This document shows positions 27,226 through 36,259 of a stretch of 64,000 bases of DNA, piece after piece (position 1 is the stretch's first letter; each line of letters begins with the position of its first letter). This DNA is from Photobacterium profundum SS9 (GTDB taxonomy: Bacteria; Pseudomonadota; Gammaproteobacteria; Enterobacterales; Vibrionaceae). The translations under genes were made by a program, and so were the position numbers. The stretch lies in contig NC_006371.1 of NCBI RefSeq assembly GCF_000196255.1, positions 1,137,996-1,201,995 of the forward strand. Direction: 5' to 3'. Below the pieces are notes generated by a model that had not been told where the DNA came from, did not search any database, and saw only the letters and a list, made by a program, of their open reading frames with translations.

Positions 27226-28257
27226 ATGGATGTGACAGAGCAGCGTCCTCTTAACTTACTGTCTCGGTATGCTTTGGATGCGTTTAATAGCAAAAACCGC
27301 TTGCAGTACCCTTTAAATGGGCAGCTTGTTTCAAACTTAGAAGCCGTCGTTTTTTACCTGCAAGAAGCGCTTACGGTGTCACCATTAAGCTTTGAACATC
27401 ACTTCACCCTAGCCAACATGCTCACCTTTAGTGGTGATATACATTCTGCCCTAAAGTCTTACCAGCAGGTTTTGCTAACAACTCAAAACCATCAAGATCA
27501 AGTCACGGCTTTAGCCTACCTTACTGTTTGGTTGCACCATCAAAACGACCATCAAAGAGTGACATCTTATCTGAGCCAACTCGAGGCGTTAGATTCGCAT
27601 CACGCGTTACAAGTAAAAACATTGCTCGCGACATTAGAAGTAATTCTAAGTTACCCAATGGATTGTTTATCTCGATATGCAGCATCAAAAAAAGCGATTG
27701 ATAAAATGGCATATTCTAACCATGCCATTATCGCCTTGGGTTATTTATTGAATGACGACGGATCAATCGCAACACCATTATTAAAGCGATTAACGCTAAC
27801 GCTATCTCTGGCGAATAAATATCCGAAAGCGCTTATTATCGTTACAGGAGGGTTAGCTAAGGCTGGACGAACAGAGTCTTCTGCAATGAAAGCATGGTTA
27901 GTTGAACAAGGAATAAGTGAAGATAGAATTATCGAAGAAAATAAAGCGACGAACACCATTGATAATGCCAGATTAAGTTTAGCGTTATTGGCTAAATACA
28001 ACATTCAAACAGCAACACTGGTGAGTGCTTCTATTCATGTTCACCGCTCTCATATTTTATTCGATATTTTACATTGGCAGAATCGTTTACACAATAACAA
28101 AATAACACCAAGCATTAATTTTAATCATGTTGCAGTTAACGACGAACTCTCTACATCTGATTTTCCAGAAGGCAAAGTAAAGCGCGATTGCTATATCGAT
28201 GCCTTACGAAGCTTTGGGTTACCAGCGTTTAATTGTCCGCCGTTTGTTCAAATTTAA
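27226..28257 (+). CDS. YdcF/ElyC-like (DUF218) protein with helical N-terminal half
   Basis: The start is placed at 27226 (MDVTEQRPLN) because AAAAAGGAAGACAAA precedes it; the longer reading from 27181 is lysine-only padding. The N-terminal 165 residues look like TPR-type helices (LQEALTVSPLSFEHHFTLAN, HSALKSYQQVL). The C-terminal half is a DUF218 domain: HAIIALGYLLNDDGSIATPL, ALIIVTGGLAKAGRTESSAM, NTIDNARLSL and SASIHVHRS. Relatives act in envelope metabolism (ElyC, SanA) or bind nucleotides (YdcF). No signal peptide is visible, so the protein seems cytoplasmic, which is unusual for ElyC-type proteins. Confidence 0.82.
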   Translation: MDVTEQRPLNLLSRYALDAFNSKNRLQYPLNGQLVSNLEAVVFYLQEALTVSPLSFEHHFTLANMLTFSGDIHSALKSYQQVLLTTQNHQDQVTALAYLTVWLHHQNDHQRVTSYLSQLEALDSHHALQVKTLLATLEVILSYPMDCLSRYAASKKAIDKMAYSNHAIIALGYLLNDDGSIATPLLKRLTLTLSLANKYPKALIIVTGGLAKAGRTESSAMKAWLVEQGISEDRIIEENKATNTIDNARLSLALLAKYNIQTATLVSASIHVHRSHILFDILHWQNRLHNNKITPSINFNHVAVNDELSTSDFPEGKVKRDCYIDALRSFGLPAFNCPPFVQI

Positions 28258-28284
28258 TCGCCTTGTGTTTATACCCATTCCGTC

Positions 28285-28971
28285 TTACTTAAAGTAGTCA
28301 ATTTCTTCTGGTGTTAGAAAGCGCCACTTCCCTACCTCAACATCCAATTTGATATTACCAATCTGCTCTCTATGTAAAGTCACAACGCGATTACCAATAG
28401 CAGAGAACATACGTTTAACTTGATGGAACTTGCCCTCTGTTATTGTAAGTAGCACTTCGTTAGAGGTAACAACATCGAGTTTCGCAGGGAAGGTAAGTTG
28501 CTTCTCACCTTGTAACTGTACGCCCAGTGCAAACTTCTCGGCGGCATCTTCTGCAATTGGATTTCTCAATCCAACACGGTACGTTTTTTCGCATTGTTTA
28601 TTTGGCGTAATAATATTAAAAGACCAACGGCCATCATCGGTTATCAATACTAAACCTGTGGTATCTGCATCTAAACGTCCTGCAATATGCAGATCATCTG
28701 CTTTTTCTACATCGATGTAGTTAAACAATGATGGGTATACCTCATCAATATTCGAACAGATAGTACCCAAAGGTTTATGCATCAAAATATAACGCGAAGC
28801 ACGTGCTATTAGCTTTTTTTCATCTAATAGAACATCATTGTTTTCATGAACCTGAGTCGCCTCATTACTAGCGACTTCATTATTGACAGTGACATTCCCC
28901 GCATTGATCAGCAAAGTCGCTTCATTTCGGGTTAGATCGGTACTTTTACAAATGAATTTATCAAGACGCAT
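28285..28971 (-). CDS. rsuA: 16S rRNA pseudouridine(516) synthase
   Basis: The 228-residue enzyme has an S4 RNA-binding domain (about residues 1-55: MRLDKFICKSTDLTRNEA) and a pseudouridine synthase domain with the catalytic aspartate (about 101) in HIAGRLDADTTGLVLIT. EGKFHQVKRMFSAIGNRVVTLHR is the conserved C-terminal family motif. It isomerises U516 of small-subunit rRNA. I prefer the start at 28971 because the family begins MRLDKF; four extra residues are possible from 28983. It is convergent with the YdcF-like gene. Confidence 0.9.
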   Translation of the reverse strand: MRLDKFICKSTDLTRNEATLLINAGNVTVNNEVASNEATQVHENNDVLLDEKKLIARASRYILMHKPLGTICSNIDEVYPSLFNYIDVEKADDLHIAGRLDADTTGLVLITDDGRWSFNIITPNKQCEKTYRVGLRNPIAEDAAEKFALGVQLQGEKQLTFPAKLDVVTSNEVLLTITEGKFHQVKRMFSAIGNRVVTLHREQIGNIKLDVEVGKWRFLTPEEIDYFK

Positions 28972-28983
28972 AAAAGGCAACAT

Positions 28984-29283
28984 TAAGACAGTAAACAGAG
29001 GTCGCTATTATCCTTATTCATTAATAAAAGACCAGCAAGGATGATTATAAATTTGCAGTATCTGACTATCAATGTCGTGAATGGTCAGGGTGTCAGACAA
29101 CAATAAAAGTACTTACTGATTCGTCAAACGTCTAATTAGTATGGTTATTTAATTTAGAGCTACAAAATCCCACTCAATTGTGGCTCTAATTCTCTTCTCT
29201 AAAAAGTAAAAAACTCCCCAGCACGAAGTACCAGAGAGTTTTACTGTAAACCTAATTATTAATCTAACGACTAACTAACGTGA
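28984..29283. other. intergenic gap between the BCCT and rsuA genes
   Basis: These 300 bases hold the rsuA promoter side and a weak terminator for the BCCT gene near 29210-29242; no ORF or repeat was found. Confidence 0.5.
29210..29242 (-). terminator. probable terminator of the BCCT transporter gene
   Basis: AAAACTC pairs with GAGTTTT; on the minus strand the stem ends in GAGTTTTTTAC, 42 bases after the stop codon. Confidence 0.45.
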
Positions 29284-30888
29284 TTATTTAACTTGGTTAG
29301 TCGATACCTGAGGTTTATTAACTTCCGTCAACAGCCCTTTAAACAGGCTCACACTGCCCAACAGAAGAATAATAGTAAACGGCATTGCTGCAATAATGGT
29401 GATTGATTGCAGAGCTTGAATAGATTGAGTGCCACCAATCCACAACATAACCATTGCGATAACACCAGAGATAACAGCCCAAACTACTTTCTGCTTAACG
29501 GGTACTTCTAACTTACCACCCGCAGTCATGCCATCAATAACAATAGAACCCGAATCTAATGTTGTCACAAAGAAAACGATAATCAGTGCTACAGCAATAA
29601 AGGATAGAATATCCCCGAACGGGTAAGCATCTAGCATATGGAACAAGCTTAGAGAGACATCGGTAATCCCTTGATCTACACCTAACTTCCCAACTTTATC
29701 TATTACTTGTTGAATAGCAACGCCACCGAAGATTGACATCCAAGCCGTTGTTACCATTGTAGGAATAAGCATTACACAAAGAAGGAATTCGCGAACGGTG
29801 CGTCCTCTAGATATACGAGCTACAAACATACCAAAGAAAGGTGCATACGCAACCCACCACGCCCAATAGAACACAGTCCAACCATGCAACCACGTTGTAT
29901 CATCACGACCCGAGGTTTGGCTTAACGGAATAATGTTTTTTACATAACCCGTTACAGCGGTTACTAAGGAATCCAATACTGTAGTGAAATTCAAAACAGC
30001 AATAAGGCCAAGGAATATAAATGCGATAACCATATTTAGGTTGCTTAGAAACTTAACCCCGCCATCCATACCACGCAGAACAGAAATAATGGCTAAGCCC
30101 ATAATCAATACGATAATGGACTGTTGAAGGTAGATATTATTTTCCATTCCGAAAACATGGCTGATACCACTAGCCGCCTGTGTGCCCCCTAAACCAAGAG
30201 ACGTTGCTAGACCAAACAAAGTAACCAATACCGTTAAGATATCAATCACATCACCTGTTTTCCCCCAAACTCGATCGCCTAATAATGGGTAAAACACAGA
30301 GCGCATTGAGAGTGGCAACCCTTTATTGTAAACAAAATAGGCAAGGCAAAGTGCTGTCATGCCATAGATAGCCCATGCATGTAAGCCCCAATGGAAGACG
30401 GTTGCGCCTAATGCCAGTTCACGCCCAGCCTCTGTAAAAGGTTCTACATTAAGCGGAGTTCCAAACCAGTTAGTAAAGAACGCGGTTGGTTCAGCAACAC
30501 CCCAAAAAATAAGTCCAATGCCCATACCTGCAGCGAATAACATTGAAATCCAAGAGGCTTTCGAATAATCAGGAGTCGCTCCTTCCCCGCCTAAGCGAAT
30601 TTTACCTAAAGGTGAAAACGCTATAATAATGGCAAAGATTAATAATATGTTGGCTCCCCACATAAAGAGGAAGTCAAAATTTGACAATACAGCGCCTTTA
30701 ATGGAATCAATAGCTGCTTTTGCATCTGCTGGCGGTAATGCGAGAAGGGTGACAATGAAGAGAATAGATAAGCCGAGTGAGGCTACGAAAACTGTGTTAT
30801 GGACATCCATGCCCCATTTACTGATGTTATCTTGACCAACTTGATAATCAGTAGAATCAATACTGTACTTTTTTGATTTAAAACCCAT
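29284..30888 (-). CDS. BCCT-family betaine/carnitine/choline transporter
   Basis: This 534-residue inner-membrane protein has twelve hydrophobic segments and the BCCT signatures GMGIGLIFWGVAEPTAFF and, in the eighth helix region, WTVFYWAWWVAYAPFFGMF with the aromatic box for quaternary ammonium groups, followed by ARISRGRTVREF. Such transporters import glycine betaine, choline, carnitine or DMSP, usually with Na+ or H+, for osmoprotection. The C-terminal tail is short, so strong osmotic gating of the BetP type is unlikely. No betaine synthesis genes adjoin. Confidence 0.92.
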   Translation of the reverse strand: MGFKSKKYSIDSTDYQVGQDNISKWGMDVHNTVFVASLGLSILFIVTLLALPPADAKAAIDSIKGAVLSNFDFLFMWGANILLIFAIIIAFSPLGKIRLGGEGATPDYSKASWISMLFAAGMGIGLIFWGVAEPTAFFTNWFGTPLNVEPFTEAGRELALGATVFHWGLHAWAIYGMTALCLAYFVYNKGLPLSMRSVFYPLLGDRVWGKTGDVIDILTVLVTLFGLATSLGLGGTQAASGISHVFGMENNIYLQQSIIVLIMGLAIISVLRGMDGGVKFLSNLNMVIAFIFLGLIAVLNFTTVLDSLVTAVTGYVKNIIPLSQTSGRDDTTWLHGWTVFYWAWWVAYAPFFGMFVARISRGRTVREFLLCVMLIPTMVTTAWMSIFGGVAIQQVIDKVGKLGVDQGITDVSLSLFHMLDAYPFGDILSFIAVALIIVFFVTTLDSGSIVIDGMTAGGKLEVPVKQKVVWAVISGVIAMVMLWIGGTQSIQALQSITIIAAMPFTIILLLGSVSLFKGLLTEVNKPQVSTNQVK

Positions 30889-31429
30889 AAATTATGATGT
30901 CACATATCCGAATCAACGAATATAAGGACCAACTCCATATCCAATTACTACTTGATTGGCTAGCCACACCATATAAAAAAACATGATAAAAATCACTGAT
31001 GTAGGTGATTAATAGCTTTTTCCTCAATCCCAAGTGGCGTATTGTAACACAAAATGGCGCTCCTTGATTAGATGTTAGCCAGTAGCTTTAGGGCTTCTCT
31101 GTCTGCAAAAAAGGGAAAGACTATGGGATAATTGCGAAACCATGGGCTTCGCAATCAAAAGAACTGACAGAAATATCTTTAATTGTTGCTGGAATCAACG
31201 CATTCTGCAATCATCATAAATGGCTCAAATCTATCCGCGCTACTACTATCTAATCAATACTTGCAACTCAATCTGTAGCAGAAATGTGCTACTAATTTTA
31301 CTCAATTAGCAACGAATGAATTATTTCAGGTATGGAAAAGCCACTTAATTGTGTACCTAGCATTGATAATACAGATTACCATGATGTGGAGACTATTAGG
31401 TTGACAGTACCTTTGCGAGTTAGCTTACT
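30889..31429. other. 541-base gap without a gene
   Basis: The gap lies upstream of the BCCT gene and downstream of the phospholipase D-like gene. It is AT-rich and has no ORF with a ribosome site, no repeat end and no clear terminator. It presumably holds the BCCT promoter. Confidence 0.5.
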
Positions 31430-32962
31430 TCACAAATACTTCTCTATTGGCAGTAACTGTAAGAAACGTGATTGAAATCGCTCCCATCGACCTGTCTCTG
31501 GTTCGCTTTCCCAACTTTTTTGACCAGAATACCAACGGACTTCGCCTTCTTGTAACTTCAAACGCCAGCTATTATCCTCGTTCATCGCCTGATCTATATC
31601 ATCAGCAAGACTTTCAGCAACACTTTGATTTTCAATGACTAGAATAGACTCAGTATTGAGGTAGGTTGAACGTAAATTGAAGTTAAAAGAGCCGATACTA
31701 GCCACACGTCTATCAAAAACAGCAGACTTTGCATGAAGGCCATAAGCTATTGTCGGTGCGCATTTGGATACGTCTCGAGTAGACTCTTCACATAAACTCG
31801 TCTCTGGTTTCAACTCAAACAACTGTATGCCGTGTTCAAGCATATCCTGACGTCGACCTGCGTAGCCAGAGTGGTTAGTCGTTAGGTCATTCGAAGCCAT
31901 TGAATTAGTCAATGCTTTTATCTGAACTCCATTGCTGGTCAATTCCTGCACCTCTTCTAATTGACGATCATCAAATATGAGATATGCAGATTCCAATAAT
32001 ATTTCTTGCTCAGATTCACGAGCTAATTCAGCCAATACTCTGGCAGTCGCCTTCAGTTCACTGGTGTTATCTTCATCGACTGGTACTGGTCGGTCAGAAA
32101 CAAAACGAGCTTGAACCCAAGTCATCTCGCCCATCAACTCTTTTAAGAATCGATTTGCTGTTTTATTTCCTTCTGGCAAGACGGGATAATTCATATAACG
32201 AGGAGCAGCCACCTCACCAAACACTGGCATATCTGATGAGGCTTCACCTCCCAGTAAATCAACTGGGTAAGACCAACGGCTGTCCCAGTATTCTCCAAAA
32301 CTAGCTTGGATATCGGTAACTACCGAGCCCATTACCAATACATCGCGGTCACGAAAATTGATTTTATCAGAAAGATCAAAATATTCATCACCGATATTAC
32401 GCCCACCAACAATGGAAAAAGCACCATCAACGGTAAATGATTTATTGTGCATGCGGCGGTTTAGACGAGAAAAATCACCTAAGAAATTTAGCCACTTTGT
32501 GACACCACGACGAGTTGGGATAGGATTAAATATGCGGATCTCTATTTGATGGTGAGAATCAAGAGCTACTAGTAGATCCTCTCGTTCATTAAGATTGATA
32601 TCATCCAACATTACACGGACTTTAACGCCACGATCGGCAGCTGCTATCAAACGGTTTGCTAGGTAGTGACCCGACGCATCTGAATTCCATATGTAATACT
32701 GGATATCAATGCTGTGTTCGGCGGTTTCGATTAATGCCAACCGCTGAGCCAATGCGTCCCAGCCAGTATCTTGCAGCAGAACCGCACTCGTTTCTTGTGT
32801 AGGCTGTTGAAGCCGATAAATGTCACTCAATTCGGATAATGTACTCGTTAGTGACATGGCTACAGGCTCATTAGGATGATTAACCTCTTCGGGAAGTGAT
32901 GCGCACCCAGTGAGAATAGCGACTAAAAACATCGTTATATTAATACGTTGGAACACAGACAT
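31430..32962 (-). CDS. phospholipase D-family lipoprotein, cardiolipin synthase C-like
   Basis: The 510-residue protein has a lipoprotein signal (LVAILTGC, Cys about residue 19). It holds two HKD motifs: HNKSFTVDGAFSIVGGRNIG (about 187-206) and HAKSAVFDRRVASIGSFNF (about 420-438), each with the H-K-D catalytic set and a trailing S/GxGGxN-like stretch. This arrangement fits the ClsC/YmdC group, which joins phosphatidylethanolamine and phosphatidylglycerol into cardiolipin, though a nuclease or other phospholipase role remains possible. ClsC works with YmdB in E. coli; no such partner is next to it here. Confidence 0.85.
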   Translation of the reverse strand: MSVFQRINITMFLVAILTGCASLPEEVNHPNEPVAMSLTSTLSELSDIYRLQQPTQETSAVLLQDTGWDALAQRLALIETAEHSIDIQYYIWNSDASGHYLANRLIAAADRGVKVRVMLDDINLNEREDLLVALDSHHQIEIRIFNPIPTRRGVTKWLNFLGDFSRLNRRMHNKSFTVDGAFSIVGGRNIGDEYFDLSDKINFRDRDVLVMGSVVTDIQASFGEYWDSRWSYPVDLLGGEASSDMPVFGEVAAPRYMNYPVLPEGNKTANRFLKELMGEMTWVQARFVSDRPVPVDEDNTSELKATARVLAELARESEQEILLESAYLIFDDRQLEEVQELTSNGVQIKALTNSMASNDLTTNHSGYAGRRQDMLEHGIQLFELKPETSLCEESTRDVSKCAPTIAYGLHAKSAVFDRRVASIGSFNFNLRSTYLNTESILVIENQSVAESLADDIDQAMNEDNSWRLKLQEGEVRWYSGQKSWESEPETGRWERFQSRFLQLLPIEKYL

Positions 32963-33296
32963 TTATTAAACTTCCTTTTTAACTTTGAATAACCAATTCT
33001 GGTTCTATCTGCTAATCATTTCTGGTGATGCCTGAAATTGATAGGTACTTGTCTATAAAAAATAGTATACCAAACTGGCTTCCTTCCCCCGCTTACATTG
33101 AAATACAATGGGGCAAAAACTTGCTGGAGATGAAAGTCCACTCATGGTCGTACGTTGTTCGATTTGGTCGAGTCATTCAAAATTATAAAATCGACTATAA
33201 CTTGTTCAACGTTAATAGAAAAGCCGAGTACATTGAATGTACTCGGCTTTTTCACGTTGATACACTTGCTCAACTGATCATATCAATCCTAACCGA
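32963..33296. other. 334-base gap with a terminator
   Basis: It holds the promoter side of the phospholipase-like gene and, at its right end, the terminator of the cytochrome operon. An open frame here (33025-33306) crosses that terminator and has no support. Confidence 0.6.
33219..33251 (-). terminator. Rho-independent terminator of the iron/cytochrome operon
   Basis: AGCCGAGTACATT pairs perfectly with AATGTACTCGGCT around one base, flanked by A and T runs. On the minus strand it follows the hexaheme cytochrome stop by 46 bases. Confidence 0.85.
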
Positions 33297-35654
33297 TCAG
33301 TTTTGATTATAGGTTTTTACCACTTTTTCCAACTCAATTACTTCTGGATCAGGAATGTTTTCATCTGGATATGCGTTACGCACCTTCTCTGTAAGCCCCT
33401 TCGCAAAGACTTGATAAAGAACACGTGTTGACACTGTGATGGGATATTGTAGATCTTGCGGTAATTCAAAGCGCTCGCTACGCGTTTCACCCGATTTAAT
33501 TCTCGTATCTTTACCAATTTTCACATAGCGCCAAAAACGTAAACCGACAGGCTTGCCGTCTTTATCGACACCGACTTTAATGAATTTACGCGCATCTTTC
33601 GGTATATAGCCATCTTTCATCACACCACTGGTATATACGATTTTGCCATTTACATCGGTCGCGATAACTTCCAGCCAAACCTGTCGCCTTGCACCACCCG
33701 GCATATCATGCCCAGAATTAACATTGGTGACGTTAGCAACAAACTGATTGCCTTCTTTATTGACTGAAAGGGTCAATGCCGTTTTTAGTATGTCGATGCT
33801 CATTTTCTTGTGTTCTGGATTACGCATCCCAGTGAAGTAATAGTTCCCTCCGACTAGGTGATGTGAACGTAAGTTCGATTTAACGGGTCCATCATTCGTC
33901 GATTGACCACCAACACGATTATCAAAATCAGTTACATCTTGGGTCATGTGACAATCGATGCAGGTTTTATTTTTCTTCGGATCATCGGGTGCATTGAAAG
34001 GCGATGCCAACCACTCACCGAAGTTATCGTTAATATTTGCCCCCTGACCGGTTGTAAATTCATTATGGCATGTCGCGCAATATAACGAACTCTGGTACAA
34101 CTCTGGATTTGAATACGATGCTTTATGCTTCGCTGGAAGTGCGTTAATCTGTTTTTCAGACAACCATTTCAGCATGCTATTTTTTGCATCTTCAAAGACA
34201 TAACTCTCGCGGTCTTTAATATTAACGGTCATATCTGTGTTACCACCAGCATTTTCAGCTTTGGTTACCCGATGACAGAAAACACACCCTGTTCCACGTT
34301 CACTCACAGATTTTCCATGTGCAAATGCTTCTTTTAAATCTTGCCCACCTTTACTGTACATATCGCCAAAACCTGACAACGCTTTCGTGTCGTTATTGAT
34401 CACCATTTGTGGCGCATGGCAACCTCGGCAAAGTACCCGAAACTCTTCCCCTTCACTTTGTGCAGCAACATCTTCTTGGAATCGATAGTACGGATGATCC
34501 ATGTTCATACCATGGTTTGAATCTGCCCACTGATCATAAATGGTAGTATGGCAATCAGCACACTCTGCCGAATTAACCCATTCGTCAGGGTGTGTATAAC
34601 GCTTTTTATCATCAAGTCGAAGCCATGTTGAAAGATAAGGTAAATTTTCAGGGGCTCGAACATATTCATTTAATGCAGACATCATTTTTGCCGCTTCAAG
34701 TGGCGGACTTTCTACACTGATAAGAGGTAAAGCGTCCTCTCTTGGATCACCACCCATTCCGCCTTGTGTCTTCTGAATTATGTCGATATACGCGCCAATC
34801 ACATCACCAGCAATCATCTTTCTGACATCGACGTGACCCGTCAACGCATTGCTAAATCGATCTTTTTTACCATCTTCCATTAACTGGCGGTTGGTGAAAT
34901 TAAAACCATCCAAGTGACAGGAATTACAGCTCATCCAAAAGTCTCCCGCCATTGGGAAGTTCGGAGAATCTGCCATATTGGCACTGTTAAATAAAGTTTT
35001 ACCTTCACGAAGCTGCTTTGGTAGTGGATCTGCTTTCACCAATTCAGCAAAATTGGCTTGCGTTAATTTAACCTTGGCAAATGGACCCACAGCCCCAGTA
35101 TCAAACTTAGCAATGTCTAATGACATCGCATTTTGTACATAAAGCTCTCGTCCATTAATCAATAGACCTCTTGGGTTATTGCCGGGAACATTACGGTATA
35201 TTTGAGTCGCTTTAACCCCACCTTGAAACTTCTTACGACGGTGGCGTTTTTTGTTCTTCTTGCCTTGGCGCGATAAATCAAACACCATCAGGTCTTCTGA
35301 GCCAGCAAGGGTGAAAATGACCTTTTTACCATCATCGGTAAAGGCACCATCATGCGGGTTAGAGACAATTCGTACCCGATTGCCACTTTCTATTATATTA
35401 ATTTGCTTAAATAACTGCTTACGCTCATCAATGATTTCATGTTCATCGCCAGCCGTTAGGTCTAAAAGAGAAATCGTTGGAAAGACTGTCGACTGAAACT
35501 GAAAATCATGCCCAAACGACCACAAGACATGAGGTAACCAAGCCTGAGTACCGTCAGGAGAAATTACAATGTTATCCAGTAAACGAGGTTTGCCCTGAGG
35601 GTTTGTTTTAACCGAGTCGGCCTCACTATCCACTAATTGAATTGTTTTAGTCAA
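33297..35654 (-). CDS. hexaheme c-type cytochrome (C-terminal part of a split gene)
   Basis: Six CxxCH haem sites are visible at residues 243-247 (CNSCH), 365-369 (CADCH), 409-413 (CRGCH), 457-461 (CVFCH), 526-530 (CATCH) and 565-569 (CIDCH). Before them lie about 230 residues that look like beta-propeller blades; after them a beta-rich domain (about 620-785) of unknown role. The ORF can only start at a TTG (35654), has no ribosome site and no signal peptide, yet c-haem attachment happens in the periplasm. The signal peptide is in the preceding propeller ORF, which ends one base upstream in another frame. A one-base change joins both as ...VTKKQPKLTKTIQ... . Confidence 0.85.
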   Translation of the reverse strand: MTKTIQLVDSEADSVKTNPQGKPRLLDNIVISPDGTQAWLPHVLWSFGHDFQFQSTVFPTISLLDLTAGDEHEIIDERKQLFKQINIIESGNRVRIVSNPHDGAFTDDGKKVIFTLAGSEDLMVFDLSRQGKKNKKRHRRKKFQGGVKATQIYRNVPGNNPRGLLINGRELYVQNAMSLDIAKFDTGAVGPFAKVKLTQANFAELVKADPLPKQLREGKTLFNSANMADSPNFPMAGDFWMSCNSCHLDGFNFTNRQLMEDGKKDRFSNALTGHVDVRKMIAGDVIGAYIDIIQKTQGGMGGDPREDALPLISVESPPLEAAKMMSALNEYVRAPENLPYLSTWLRLDDKKRYTHPDEWVNSAECADCHTTIYDQWADSNHGMNMDHPYYRFQEDVAAQSEGEEFRVLCRGCHAPQMVINNDTKALSGFGDMYSKGGQDLKEAFAHGKSVSERGTGCVFCHRVTKAENAGGNTDMTVNIKDRESYVFEDAKNSMLKWLSEKQINALPAKHKASYSNPELYQSSLYCATCHNEFTTGQGANINDNFGEWLASPFNAPDDPKKNKTCIDCHMTQDVTDFDNRVGGQSTNDGPVKSNLRSHHLVGGNYYFTGMRNPEHKKMSIDILKTALTLSVNKEGNQFVANVTNVNSGHDMPGGARRQVWLEVIATDVNGKIVYTSGVMKDGYIPKDARKFIKVGVDKDGKPVGLRFWRYVKIGKDTRIKSGETRSERFELPQDLQYPITVSTRVLYQVFAKGLTEKVRNAYPDENIPDPEVIELEKVVKTYNQN

Positions 35655-35655
35655 T

Positions 35656-36219
35656 TTAGGCTGGTTTCTTGGTTACATCATAAATAGAAACCTGACCAGA
35701 CAGCGAATGCGTCACCAGCAGGCGACCATCATCCGTCAGAGCAAGGCCACGAGGTGTTGATGCAGTCTCAAGCGTTTGCGTGATCTCTCCCTGTCGATTA
35801 ATGACTAACAATTTATCGCGTTCAAAACTGGTTACATAAAATTGCTGGTTCAACGCATCAAATACCACCCCAAAAGGACGGGAAGGTACAGCTGTTACTT
35901 GTTTAGTTTGTAATGTTTTAGCATCAAGAAGAACAACCTGATCATTTAAATAATCAGTCGCCAATAACAATTTGCCATCATTGGTCAGCGCAATGCGTCG
36001 AATGTCTCGACCTATGGTTGATTCTTTTACCAACGCACCCGTTTTTCGGTCAAGAATGCTGATACTTCCGGCATCAAAATTAGCACTGATAATTTGTGTT
36101 TTTTTCTGACTAAACAACATTGAACTGCTTTTCTCAGAGCCAAATACCGATTGACTCAACAGTACTAACATCAACAGAAAAAGTTGCTTTGCAGGCTTAT
36201 ATTTACTACTTAACATCAT
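35656..36219 (-). CDS. exported YVTN-type beta-propeller (N-terminal part of a split gene)
   Basis: The product has a signal peptide (FLLMLVLLSQSVFGSEK) and then repeated propeller blades: SANFDAGSISILDRKTG, LATDYLNDQVVLLDAKTL, VTSFERDKLLVINRQGE and VTHSLSGQVSIYDVTKK. Only about four blades fit in this ORF; the rest would come from the start of the next ORF (DNIVISPDGTQAW, FTDDGKKVIFTLAG). It ends at TAA 35656-35658, one base from the TTG opening of the cytochrome frame. ATG at 36219 is preferred; GTG at 36231 is possible. The whole is probably one periplasmic propeller-cytochrome of about 970 residues. Confidence 0.75.
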   Translation of the reverse strand: MMLSSKYKPAKQLFLLMLVLLSQSVFGSEKSSSMLFSQKKTQIISANFDAGSISILDRKTGALVKESTIGRDIRRIALTNDGKLLLATDYLNDQVVLLDAKTLQTKQVTAVPSRPFGVVFDALNQQFYVTSFERDKLLVINRQGEITQTLETASTPRGLALTDDGRLLVTHSLSGQVSIYDVTKKPA

Positions 36220-36259
36220 TCGCCTATCCACTCACATTTCTTCAAGCCAGTAAGCTGAG

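Noticed and set aside
33025..33306. 93-residue plus-strand ORF
   Set aside because: It runs through the perfect terminator at 33219-33251, has no ribosome site and no recognisable features.
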